Translations under genes and position numbers: made by a program
Notes under the pieces: generated by a model
Told to the model about the DNA's origin: nothing
What the model saw: only the letters and a program-made list of their open reading frames with translations
Database searches by the model: none
DNA from: an uncultured Bacteroidales bacterium
Lineage (GTDB): Bacteria > Bacteroidota > Bacteroidia > Bacteroidales > Bacteroidaceae
Assembly (NCBI GenBank): GCA_902799685.1
Contig: CADCBO010000004.1
Location: 62,001 to 126,000, forward strand
Reading direction: 5' to 3'
Length of the DNA: 64,000 bases
Shown here: piece after piece, positions 45,182 through 52,892 of the stretch
Layout: each line of letters starts with the position of its first letter
How positions within the stretch are numbered: position 1 is the first letter of the stretch

Positions 45182-45673
45182 TTACAGTATTTCAATTGCA
45201 ATACGGGCGCAGGCCTCGGCATCGGCCAGCGCGTGATGGTGGTTCTCAAGGCAATAGCCGCAAGCGGCGGCTACGGTCTGGAGCTGGTGGTTAGGCAGGT
45301 TACGCAGCTTGCGGCGGGAGGCGCAGAGCGTATCGTAGAACCTGTAATCCGGGTAATCCATCTGATAGACGCGGAATACGGCCTTTAGGCAGCCTTCATC
45401 AAACGGACTGTTGTGGGCCACAAGCGGAAGGCCTTCTATAAGTGGTTCTATCTGCGCCCAGACCTTGGGGAACACAGGAGCATCATCGGTATCGGCGCAG
45501 CATAGGCCGTGAACCTGCTGGCACCAGTAGTTGTAATAGTTGGGCTCCGGCTGGATAAGCGAGTAGAACGTATCTGTAATCTCACCGTCACACACTATGA
45601 CCACACCTACCGAGCACACCGACGAGCGCTCGTTGTTGGCTGTCTCAAAATCTATGGCCGCAAAGTCCTTCAT
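45182..45673 (-). CDS. DEDDh 3'-5' exonuclease, DnaQ-like
   Basis: The 163-residue stand-alone exonuclease has the three Exo motifs: FAAIDFETAN (D, E), VAHNSPFDEGCL (second Asp), and HHALADAEACARI (His and Asp). It is shorter than polymerase III epsilon and lacks a polymerase-binding tail, so a repair or RNA-turnover role is more likely than proofreading. It is divergent from the M28 gene with a 90-base gap between. Confidence 0.88.
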   Translation of the reverse strand: MKDFAAIDFETANNERSSVCSVGVVIVCDGEITDTFYSLIQPEPNYYNYWCQQVHGLCCADTDDAPVFPKVWAQIEPLIEGLPLVAHNSPFDEGCLKAVFRVYQMDYPDYRFYDTLCASRRKLRNLPNHQLQTVAAACGYCLENHHHALADAEACARIAIEIL

Positions 45674-45763
45674 TCCTGCCTCTAATCCTATACTGCAAAG
45701 GTCATGTTTTTTTTTGTAATTTAGCGGCCCAGAAAACCAATAATACTCAAAACTATAACTGAA

Positions 45764-47218
45764 ATGAAAAAAGCAATCATCTTACTTTCCTGTATTCTGG
45801 CAGTTTCCTTTTCCAATGCGCAGAACACAGACCTCAAAGCACGACTTGAAAAACACCTTTATTATCTGGCATCCGACTCTCTTCACGGACGTGAGGCCGG
45901 ATCGATGGATGATGTCATGGCTCGTGCATACATCCTGGAACAATGGAATGAGATAGGAATTGAGCCGTTCTTTACTGACGAAGGCTTTGAGATTCCATTC
46001 TCACGCGAGGGCATCAGTATGGCCAATCTGGTAGGAATCATACCCGGTAATGACCCTGTATTAAAGGATGAATACATATTGTTGGGCGCACACTTTGACC
46101 ATATTGGTTACAAGAACGGCGAGATATGCAACGGGGCCGATGACAACGCATCGGGATCGACGGCCCTGATAGAGATAGCACGCTTGCTAAAGGAGAATCA
46201 GAGCCAGCTCAAGCGCAGCATTATCATTGCCGCCTTTGACGGTGAGGAGAAGGGACTCTGGGGGTCCGAGGCTCTGGCATCCAAAATGATGAAGACTGAT
46301 CAGATACATCAGGTCAAGTGCATGATGAGCATTGATATGGTGGGCTGGTATGCCAAGAACGGCAAGCTGGAACTGCTTGGCGCAGGCACCTTCAAAGACG
46401 GTAAGAAACTTCTGGAGGACAACGCAGGCAATCTTAAGCTCAAGATCAGTGATTTTGAGACAGCCGTCATGACAGCAACCGATACACGCAGTTTTGCCAG
46501 AAACTATAATGTTCCTACACTTCATGTGTTTACAGGAGTAAAGTCTCCGTATCACAAGCCCGCCGATGATGCCGACCTGATTGATTATAACGGTCTTGAA
46601 GAAATCACCTGTTTCATCTCAAGGGTGACTACCCAGATGGCATCGGACCCGGAATTCGGTCCCACCGGAAAAATAGCGGAAATACACTCCGGTAAGATTA
46701 AACCGTTTGAACTGTTTGCCGGTGCGGGCTTTACCGGAACATCAATCAGTTTCCCGAAAGCAGGTCTGACAACCGATGGCAAATTCGGCTGGAATGCCGG
46801 TTTGTCTGTTCAGTACAACTATAAGTTCATGGGTTATCGCTTAGGTGCTTCTTATGAAGATACCAAGTGCATTTTCCCTAATCAGGCTGACCTTTACGGA
46901 TCATCATTCCAATACCGTCACCAGGCTGTTGAAATGCCTGTTACCTTTATATTGCAGAATGTTGATCCAAACCTCAGATTCTATGCGGGTATCGGTGCGA
47001 ATGCCCGTTACGTTTTTAACTCATCACTTGGCGGAAACCTCAATTACAAGACAGCTGACCTCCAGTGGGGATACCATTTCATGTTTGGTATAAAACTGGG
47101 AGATCTGTTCTTTGAAGACTATTTCCTGTATCAGTTGAATGACCTGTTCGATACAAATGCCGGAGATCCCAAGGCCAGAATCTTTGTTACTACATTCAAA
47201 ATAGGTTGGGTATTCTGA
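45764..47218 (+). CDS. Secreted M28 zinc aminopeptidase fused to an outer-membrane-type beta-barrel
   Basis: A signal peptide (MKKAIILLSCILAVSFSNAQ) precedes an M28 domain whose ligands are all visible: His110 in LLGAHFDHIG, Asp in NGADDNASG (about 126), Glu161/162 in AFDGEEKG, Asp191 in MSIDMVG and His264 in SPYHKPADDAD. From about 315 the chain becomes aromatic beta-strands (LFAGAGFTGTSIS to the final FVTTFKIGWVF, ending in Phe), the pattern of a small outer-membrane barrel. At 484 residues it is a fusion I have not seen described. The enzyme could sit on the periplasmic or the outer face of the membrane. Confidence 0.85.
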   Translation: MKKAIILLSCILAVSFSNAQNTDLKARLEKHLYYLASDSLHGREAGSMDDVMARAYILEQWNEIGIEPFFTDEGFEIPFSREGISMANLVGIIPGNDPVLKDEYILLGAHFDHIGYKNGEICNGADDNASGSTALIEIARLLKENQSQLKRSIIIAAFDGEEKGLWGSEALASKMMKTDQIHQVKCMMSIDMVGWYAKNGKLELLGAGTFKDGKKLLEDNAGNLKLKISDFETAVMTATDTRSFARNYNVPTLHVFTGVKSPYHKPADDADLIDYNGLEEITCFISRVTTQMASDPEFGPTGKIAEIHSGKIKPFELFAGAGFTGTSISFPKAGLTTDGKFGWNAGLSVQYNYKFMGYRLGASYEDTKCIFPNQADLYGSSFQYRHQAVEMPVTFILQNVDPNLRFYAGIGANARYVFNSSLGGNLNYKTADLQWGYHFMFGIKLGDLFFEDYFLYQLNDLFDTNAGDPKARIFVTTFKIGWVF

Positions 47219-47317
47219 TTTTTTCTTATATTAGCGGTCAATTGGCCTTCAAACGGCCCTTGTATCAGTTTTATTTGATATAAATTACTGTAAACAAAAT
47301 AATTAACTAACTAAACA

Positions 47318-48898
47318 ATGTTTAAAGGACAACCCAAAGGCCTGTTTGCATTGGCTCTTGCCAACACGGGCGAAAGGTTCGGCTACTACACAATGCTGGC
47401 CATCTTTACCCTCTACATGAGGGCCAAATTCGGCTGGGATGAGAATGCTGCCGGACAAGTGTATGCTATTTTTCTTGCAGGAGTCTATTTCATGCCCCTG
47501 CTGGGTGGTATCATAGCCGACAAGATAGGTTACGGCAAGTGCGTCACCATAGGCGCATTCGTGATGATTTTCGGTTATCTGGCTCTGGCCGTTCCTATGG
47601 CCACACAGGTGATAGACAAATGGACCCTGTTTGCCGGACTGGCCCTGATTGCCGTAGGTACCGGCCTGTTCAAGGGTAACCTGCAGGTGCTGGTAGGTAA
47701 CCTGTATGATGACCCCAAGTATTCCGACAAGCGTGACGCTGCGTTCAGCCTGTTCTATATGGCCATCAACATAGGCGCTATGTTCGCTCCCGCTATGGCC
47801 AAAGCCCTCTACAACCCGCATATTGAGAGTGCAGGTTATCATTTTGTGCCTATTGACAACGCTACCGTAGAGTTCGGCGCACAGTCAGGCGCTTACCTGC
47901 AGTCACTGGCCGAGGGTTACCGCCTCTGCTTCTTTGTGGCTTGCGCATCGCTGGTGCTCTCGCTGCTTATCTATTTCTTCTGCCGTCCCTGGTTCAAGCA
48001 TGCCGATGTCAACACCAAGCAGGCCAAGGCCCAGAACGTACAGATTCAGGAACTCACTCCCAAGCAGACCAAGGACCGTATCGTGGCTCTGCTGCTTGTG
48101 TTCGCTGTCGTGATATTCTTCTGGATGGCATTCCACCAGAACGGTTCGGCCCTGACATTCTTTGCCGATAAATACACCAAGCTTAACGGCATTACCGGCA
48201 TCAACCGCATGTGGTTCAACATCTGGTCATTGGCACTCATTGCCGTTTCAATCTACACACTGTTTGCCATATTCCAGAGCGACACCAAGAAGGCCCGTGT
48301 GATAGCCACCATAGCTACACTGGCATTATGGGCAGGCGCCATAGCATTCTATATGAATATGCCTGATCCGTTCAATGCCGCCACTTCCGATTTCCAGCAG
48401 TTCAACCCGTTCTTTGTGGTTGCCCTGACTCCTGTATCTGTGGCTGTGTTCGGTGCGCTGGGTAAGAAAGGCAAGGAGCCTTCAGCTCCCGTCAAGATAG
48501 GTTTGGGTATGTTGCTGGCTGGCGTTGGTTTTGCCGTAATCACAGCTGCATCTACTGACCTTATCTCACCTAAGGACCTGGGTGACCAGGCTCAGAGTGT
48601 GCTCAGCCCCAACTGGCTTATCGGCACTTACTTCACTCTTACCGTAGCTGAGTTGCTGCTCAGTCCTATGGGTATCAGTTTTGTAAGTAAGGTGGCTCCT
48701 CCCAAGTATAAGGGTCTTATGATGGGTGGATGGTTTGCCGCTACTGCTATAGGTAACTATCTGAGTCGCATTCCGTCGGCCTTGTGGAAGAAGATTCCGC
48801 TTATGGCTAACTGGGCTATCCTGATTGCCTTGTGCGTAATTGCCGGTCTTATCATGTTTATCCTTCGCCGCAAGCTAGAGGCTGCTACTAAAGACTGA
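47318..48898 (+). CDS. POT/PTR2 family proton-coupled peptide transporter
   Basis: The POT signature FALALANTGERFGYYTMLAIF with the ExxER-like GER motif lies at residues 10-30, followed by GGIIADKIGYGK and GTGLFKGNLQVLVGNLY. Fourteen hydrophobic segments fit the 526 residues. These carriers import di- and tripeptides with protons, which matches a secreted M28 aminopeptidase encoded just upstream (99-base gap). It is followed by a partial dispersed repeat and a terminator. Confidence 0.93.
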   Translation: MFKGQPKGLFALALANTGERFGYYTMLAIFTLYMRAKFGWDENAAGQVYAIFLAGVYFMPLLGGIIADKIGYGKCVTIGAFVMIFGYLALAVPMATQVIDKWTLFAGLALIAVGTGLFKGNLQVLVGNLYDDPKYSDKRDAAFSLFYMAINIGAMFAPAMAKALYNPHIESAGYHFVPIDNATVEFGAQSGAYLQSLAEGYRLCFFVACASLVLSLLIYFFCRPWFKHADVNTKQAKAQNVQIQELTPKQTKDRIVALLLVFAVVIFFWMAFHQNGSALTFFADKYTKLNGITGINRMWFNIWSLALIAVSIYTLFAIFQSDTKKARVIATIATLALWAGAIAFYMNMPDPFNAATSDFQQFNPFFVVALTPVSVAVFGALGKKGKEPSAPVKIGLGMLLAGVGFAVITAASTDLISPKDLGDQAQSVLSPNWLIGTYFTLTVAELLLSPMGISFVSKVAPPKYKGLMMGGWFAATAIGNYLSRIPSALWKKIPLMANWAILIALCVIAGLIMFILRRKLEAATKD

Positions 48899-48914
48899 TT
48901 TATATTTTTGGGGG

Positions 48915-48969
48915 AACTGAAAGGGATATAGTCTTGGAAACTACGGCCTTTCAGGCCTATCCCTCCCAC
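48915..48969. repeat. Partial copy of the 17832-17961 element
   Basis: About 55 bases match the reverse complement of 17905-17961 at roughly 80 percent by eye, including GGAAACTACGGCC and GGCCTATCCCTCCCAC. The other arm is absent. This shows that the 17832 element is part of a dispersed family. Confidence 0.7.
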
Positions 48970-48970
48970 A

Positions 48971-49013
48971 ATAAGAAACCATTCCGAAACGCATTTCCGG
49001 AATGGTTTCTTAT
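48971..49013 (+). terminator. Terminator after the POT transporter gene
   Basis: A perfect 16-bp stem (48971-48986 with 48998-49013, loop of 11) ends in ATTTCG. It lies 72 bases after the stop codon, immediately after the partial repeat. Confidence 0.8.
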
Positions 49014-49058
49014 TTCGTCTAAAAGCATTACTTTTGTCCCAATAAACCGTCCAATAAG

Positions 49059-50204
49059 ATGAAATTAAGTAATGTTTTGAAACTGGCAGTTGTGGGCTGC
49101 TTTCTGATTTCCTTTGCATCAGGTTGCAAGAATAATTCTGCAACGGAATATGGGTATGAGAAACTGTATCCTAATGCCGACAAGATTGTATTTGATGATT
49201 TCAACGTTGTTGAACTCTCCAAAGATGTTCCATTGGGTGATATTCAGAAAATCTTTGTAGAAGACTCCCTAATTTTCATCTCTTCGGATGATAACCTGTA
49301 TTCATTCAATATGGACGGCTCCCTGCACGCCCGTTATGGAATGAAAGGCCGTGCATCGAACGAGTATCTGTATCTGTCAGCCTATTATATTGACGCCAGC
49401 TCCAGGCAGGTCTGTCTGATTGACGGCACGCAGGGTAAACTGCTGTACTTTGGGTATGACGGTTCCTTTATCAGAAAGGCAGAATGCGATGCTTTGAAGT
49501 CATTGATTTACGATGTGCGTCTGCTCTCTGACGGCAGGCTGTTTGTTCACAACTATATTTACAATGACAGCGGGCTGCTATATTCCATAGTTGACCTTAA
49601 GGCCGGCAGCGTTATTGAATTAAAATCCGTACCGTTCTCAACCGATAACACCGCTGAGTTCTGCGGTGAGCACATGTGTAACGTGTTTGACGGTAAGCTC
49701 TATTACATTGCACCCTTTGAACCGGCTATTTATGTGCTGGATGGTGACAAGGAGACATCGTGGAAACAGATACCAGGGGTAGATAATGTTCCAGGCAAGA
49801 GTGAACTGAAGAACATCACGGACTTTAATTTCTTCACGGCATTCAACATGTACAATGAAGATGAATTTGTAGGATTTACCGGCCTGTATGAGACTGGTTC
49901 ATTCATACTTATGAATGAGCTGCATGAATTCAACTACTACATAATAGACAAGAGTACCGGCAAGCAGAAACGCTACCAGTATTCATTGGAGGATGATGTC
50001 AAGACACTTCCCGTAAAGAACATCAGGGCGGCATACCAGGATTGGTTCATAGGCATAGGTAAAGTAATGAGTCTGATGCAGTTGCGTGAGGACCTTCCCG
50101 AAAAGACATCAGACCCATTCCTGAGAAAGTTTAAGGATGTAGCCGACAAGATCACCATTGACTCAAATCCTTGCCTGTTCTTCTACAAGATCAAATCAAT
50201 CTGA
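49059..50204 (+). CDS. Lipoprotein with a 6-bladed beta-propeller
   Basis: The N-terminus MKLSNVLKLAVVGCFLISFASGC ends in a lipobox, so it is an envelope lipoprotein. The rest shows repeated blade-like strands: FVEDSLIFISSDDNLYSFNMDGS, ISDARLLSDGRLFV-type and FDGKLYYIAPFEPAIYVLDGD, typical of the Bacteroidota 6-bladed propeller family. Many members are encoded in polysaccharide or regulatory loci; no partner is evident here. At 381 residues it is complete. Its stop codon is within the palindrome at 50202. Confidence 0.82.
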   Translation: MKLSNVLKLAVVGCFLISFASGCKNNSATEYGYEKLYPNADKIVFDDFNVVELSKDVPLGDIQKIFVEDSLIFISSDDNLYSFNMDGSLHARYGMKGRASNEYLYLSAYYIDASSRQVCLIDGTQGKLLYFGYDGSFIRKAECDALKSLIYDVRLLSDGRLFVHNYIYNDSGLLYSIVDLKAGSVIELKSVPFSTDNTAEFCGEHMCNVFDGKLYYIAPFEPAIYVLDGDKETSWKQIPGVDNVPGKSELKNITDFNFFTAFNMYNEDEFVGFTGLYETGSFILMNELHEFNYYIIDKSTGKQKRYQYSLEDDVKTLPVKNIRAAYQDWFIGIGKVMSLMQLREDLPEKTSDPFLRKFKDVADKITIDSNPCLFFYKIKSI

Positions 50205-50294
50205 ACACATTGGGGACACATTGGGGACGGTTCTCTGTGTGTTCCAATCTCGCGGAATAGGAAACACACAGAGAACCGTCCCCAATGTGTTCAG
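50202..50294. repeat. Palindromic element C between convergent genes
   Basis: The right arm (50260-50294) is the reverse complement of the left (50202-50245) except for an 11-nt duplication of ACATTGGGGAC in the left arm and one base near the loop. The core is GGGGACGGTTCTC, as in element A, but the enclosing stem is ACACA/TGTGT. It starts inside the stop codon of the propeller gene. Confidence 0.85.
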
Positions 50295-50308
50295 AGAGCC
50301 TAAATGCC

Positions 50309-51370
50309 TCAGAACTCAATCAGTATAGGCCGATGGTCTGACGGAATCCAGTACGATGCGCCCTGTTCACGGCGCTGCTCGGTGTAGCCGGAGTTAAGTA
50401 TCTCGGCACTCTTGATCTGCTTGATAACAGGCTCGGTAGCATAGATGAAGTCTATGCGGCGGCCGTTCTGGCTGGACTGGATGAACTCTCCCGGATGCTT
50501 GTTGGCTATCACGTCTATATAGGGAGTCTTGTTCCTGATAAAATCATGCACACAGTAGATTGATGAATCGGCCGACAGTTTGTAGTGGTCATTGTCCAGG
50601 CTTGAGATTGAGTTGAAATCGCCCATCATAAGCCACAGCTCATTCTCGGGATGCTCACGGGTAAGAATGGTCTGGTTGCAGACGTACTCCACCTCTTTCT
50701 TGCGGAACTCATCGCTACCGCCACCGCCTCCGGGGCCGCCCATTCCACCAAATCCGCCAAAGCCACCAGAAGGTCGGCCGCTGCCTGAAGGCCTATTGCC
50801 ACTCTGCGCACCACCGTTACCGGAAGGTCTTGAACCGCCTTGGGGTGCAGCACCGCCCTGAGACCTGCTGCTGCCGCCCGACGGACGTCCGCCTCCGAAT
50901 CCGCCCATACCGCCGGCACCCATTGCGAACGGCATGGCATGCATGCATACTATATTATAGATCTTGCCGTCCATCTCTATCTGGACCCAGCCTGCACCAT
51001 GGCCTACAATGGTATCGTTACCGCCCGGTATTCTCTTAACGTTGTTGATGGGATGCTTTGAAGTTATGACCTGAGGAGAATTATCCTGCTCAACAGCCAG
51101 ATATACATACGGATGTCCGTAACGGGCAGCCACCTTGTCCCAGTTGGCAGGCAGATACGGTTCCTGACCTGACTCAAGATGGGTTGTCTTGGCCTCACAG
51201 AAGACACAGACATCAGGGTCTGTGGCCTTGAGGAACTCCACAAAGTTGTCATAATTGTTGGACTGGTCTGACCACATTCCGTCCTGAATGTTCCAGGAAA
51301 TAAGTTTACGAGCCTGAACAGTGCCCACAGCCACTATGGTCATAAGAGCACAAAACAAAATCTTACGCAT
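50309..51370 (-). CDS. Secreted EEP-family hydrolase with a glycine-rich insert
   Basis: The start is the ATG at 51370 (signal peptide MRKILFCALMTIVAVGTVQA), giving 353 residues; the longer open frame to 51817 reads through the tRNA gene and is not real. The endonuclease/exonuclease/phosphatase core has ISWNIQDG, VFCEAKT (Glu59), MMGDFNSI (Asp251, Asn253) and SDHRPILI (Asp345, His346). Residues about 150-219 are an insert of Gly, Ser, Arg and Pro with several RPSG repeats. The substrate (DNA, lipid phosphate or other) is unknown. A -7 box is at 51394. Confidence 0.87.
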   Translation of the reverse strand: MRKILFCALMTIVAVGTVQARKLISWNIQDGMWSDQSNNYDNFVEFLKATDPDVCVFCEAKTTHLESGQEPYLPANWDKVAARYGHPYVYLAVEQDNSPQVITSKHPINNVKRIPGGNDTIVGHGAGWVQIEMDGKIYNIVCMHAMPFAMGAGGMGGFGGGRPSGGSSRSQGGAAPQGGSRPSGNGGAQSGNRPSGSGRPSGGFGGFGGMGGPGGGGGSDEFRKKEVEYVCNQTILTREHPENELWLMMGDFNSISSLDNDHYKLSADSSIYCVHDFIRNKTPYIDVIANKHPGEFIQSSQNGRRIDFIYATEPVIKQIKSAEILNSGYTEQRREQGASYWIPSDHRPILIEF

Positions 51371-51393
51371 AAATGTTAGTCCTTTTGTTAGTC

Positions 51394-51401
51394 CAAAAGT
51401 A
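51394..51401 (-). promoter_or_regulatory. -7 box for the EEP hydrolase gene
   Basis: The minus strand reads TACTTTTG, matching TAnnTTTG, 24 bases before the ATG. A perfect 8-bp hairpin (51428-51449) lies upstream of it. The stretch 51450-51550 holds no gene I can recognise. Confidence 0.55.
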
Positions 51402-51558
51402 CAAAAATGAAAAATAAATGTAACGCTCCTGCGTAAAAAAATACGCAGGTACAAACGTATCGGAGCGAGCGAATGCTTGGAGCGAGAACGCGGTCCCGGA
51501 GGGCCGCCAAGCGAAATGAAATGGAGCGCTTTTGCGTAGCAAAATAAAATGAGGACGA

Positions 51559-51599
51559 GGGGGCACCAGCCCCCTGGTTCGAATCCGTCAGCGTCCACA
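51559..51599 (+). pseudogene. tRNA-like 3' end without a 5' half
   Basis: The sequence contains GGTTCGAATCC, a perfect T-arm loop, then a CAGCGTCCAC acceptor-like end, preceded by a GGGGGC/GCCCCC stem. The matching 5' acceptor strand, D arm and anticodon arm are not present upstream. It faces the tRNA-Val gene across the terminator at 51599. I call it a fragment; it might also be part of an unrecognised RNA. Confidence 0.5.
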
Positions 51600-51632
51600 A
51601 AAAAAGGAGCCTCGACTGAGACTCCTTTTTTT
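51599..51632. terminator. Bidirectional terminator between tRNA-Val and the tRNA-like fragment
   Basis: Seven A's, an 8-bp stem with one mismatch (GGAGCCTC and GAGACTCC, loop of 4) and a T run on the other side form a terminator active on both strands. Confidence 0.85.
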
Positions 51633-51633
51633 G

Positions 51634-51708
51634 TGGGCGTTGACGGATTCGAACCGCCGACCCTCTGCTTGTAAGGCAGATGCTCTGAACCAGCTGAGCT
51701 AAACGCCC
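51634..51708 (-). tRNA. tRNA-Val(TAC)
   Basis: The 75-base gene folds into a cloverleaf: acceptor GGGCGTT with AACGCCC, D arm, anticodon stem TCTGC/GCAGA with loop CTTACAA (anticodon TAC), and T arm GGCGGTTCGAATCCGTC. The discriminator is A and no CCA is encoded. Its promoter region is duplicated (51706-51774). It is in a 500-base gap between the EEP and trpS genes. Confidence 0.95.
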
Positions 51709-51774
51709 GTGCTTTCCGTAAAAGCGGTGCAAAGATAAGGCCCGTGCTTTCCGTAAAAGCGGTGCAAAGATAAG
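51706..51774. repeat. Tandem duplication of the tRNA-Val promoter
   Basis: Two identical 34-nt copies (51706-51739, 51741-51774) each contain CAAAGATA, which is TATCTTTG on the minus strand, a full -7 box. The outer copy also has a TTTG in the -33 position about 18 bases upstream; the inner does not. The repeat includes the first three bases of the tRNA. Confidence 0.85.
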
Positions 51775-51876
51775 CACTTTTGCGTACAGGCAAAAACTTT
51801 CGGTCCTTTTTTTGCAATATTTTTCCCTGTGTGGCTCTTTTATGGTATCTTCGCGGTGCAAAAAAAGACTAAATAT

Positions 51877-52869
51877 ATGGAAACAGTTCTCAGCGGCATA
51901 CGCCCCACAGGAAACCTTCACCTGGGTAACTACTACGGTGCAGTGACAAGCTTCATCAAGCTTCAGGATTTGTACAGATGCTTCTTCTTCATTGCAGACT
52001 GGCACTCCCTCACTACCCATCCTACCCCTGAGAACATCCAGAACAGTGTCCGCACAATCCTGGCCGAGTACCTGGCCTGCGGTCTGGACCCTGACAAAGC
52101 TACAATCTATGTGCAGAGCGATGTGCCCGAGGTAGTTGAGCTCTATCTGTATCTGAATATGAACGCCTATCTGGGCGAGCTGGAGCGCGTGACATCATTC
52201 AAGGAGAAGGCACGCAAGCAGCCTGACAACGTGAACGCAGGACTGCTTACATACCCCACCCTGATGGCATCGGACATCATTATCCATAAGGCCAACAAGG
52301 TTCCCGTAGGCAAGGACCAGGAGCAGAACATGGAGATGGCCCGCAAGTTTGCACGCCGTTTCAACCAGATGTACAAGGTTGATTTCTTTCCCGAGCCGGC
52401 ATCATTCTCACTGGCAAAGGAAGGCGGCATAAAGATTCCCGGACTGGACGGATCAGGTAAGATGGGCAAGAGCGAAGGCAACTGCATCTACCTGTGCGAC
52501 GAGCCTTCTGTCATACGCAAGAAGGTAATGAAGGCCGTGACCGATGCAGGTCCTCAGGCTCCAAACAGCCAGAAACCGGATGTGATACAGAACCTTTTCA
52601 CCCTGCTGGATGTAGTTTCATCAAAGGAGACATACAACTATTTCAACGAGAAATGGAATGACTGCACCCTGCGCTACGGTGACCTTAAGAAACAGCTGGC
52701 CGAGGATATTGTTGCAGCTACCGATCCTATCCGTGAACGCATCAAGGAATATGCCAGCAACACGGAACTGCTTGACAGGATTGCACGTGCCGGTGCTGAG
52801 AAGGCCCGTGAGAGCGCATCAAAGACACTGCGCGAGGTACGGCAGATTATAGGATTCAAGGTGTATTGA
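51877..52869 (+). CDS. trpS: Tryptophanyl-tRNA synthetase
   Basis: The start is the ATG at 51877 (METVLSGIRPTGNLHLGNYYG), which contains the HIGH-like HLGN; the open frame further upstream is not used. The KMSKS-like motif is GKMGKSEGN, and DLPVGKDQEQNMEMAR-type residues (here KVPVGKDQEQNMEMAR) are intact. The length of 330 is normal. The YitT-family gene follows 23 bases later. Confidence 0.97.
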   Translation: METVLSGIRPTGNLHLGNYYGAVTSFIKLQDLYRCFFFIADWHSLTTHPTPENIQNSVRTILAEYLACGLDPDKATIYVQSDVPEVVELYLYLNMNAYLGELERVTSFKEKARKQPDNVNAGLLTYPTLMASDIIIHKANKVPVGKDQEQNMEMARKFARRFNQMYKVDFFPEPASFSLAKEGGIKIPGLDGSGKMGKSEGNCIYLCDEPSVIRKKVMKAVTDAGPQAPNSQKPDVIQNLFTLLDVVSSKETYNYFNEKWNDCTLRYGDLKKQLAEDIVAATDPIRERIKEYASNTELLDRIARAGAEKARESASKTLREVRQIIGFKVY

Positions 52870-52892
52870 ACGCCAAAACAAAAAAGGACTAT

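Noticed and set aside
51420-51600. Possible tmRNA or other large RNA with a tRNA-like 3' end
   Set aside because: The space is too short for tmRNA, and no matching 5' acceptor strand or tag frame is present.
50309-51817. 502-residue open frame extending the EEP gene upstream
   Set aside because: The extension reads through the tRNA-Val gene and terminator. A signal peptide starts at 51370 with a -7 box just upstream, so the shorter gene is used.
51388-52020. 210-residue leftward frame over the tRNA region
   Set aside because: It lies across tRNA-Val, the terminator and the trpS start on the opposite strand, and its translation has no domain.
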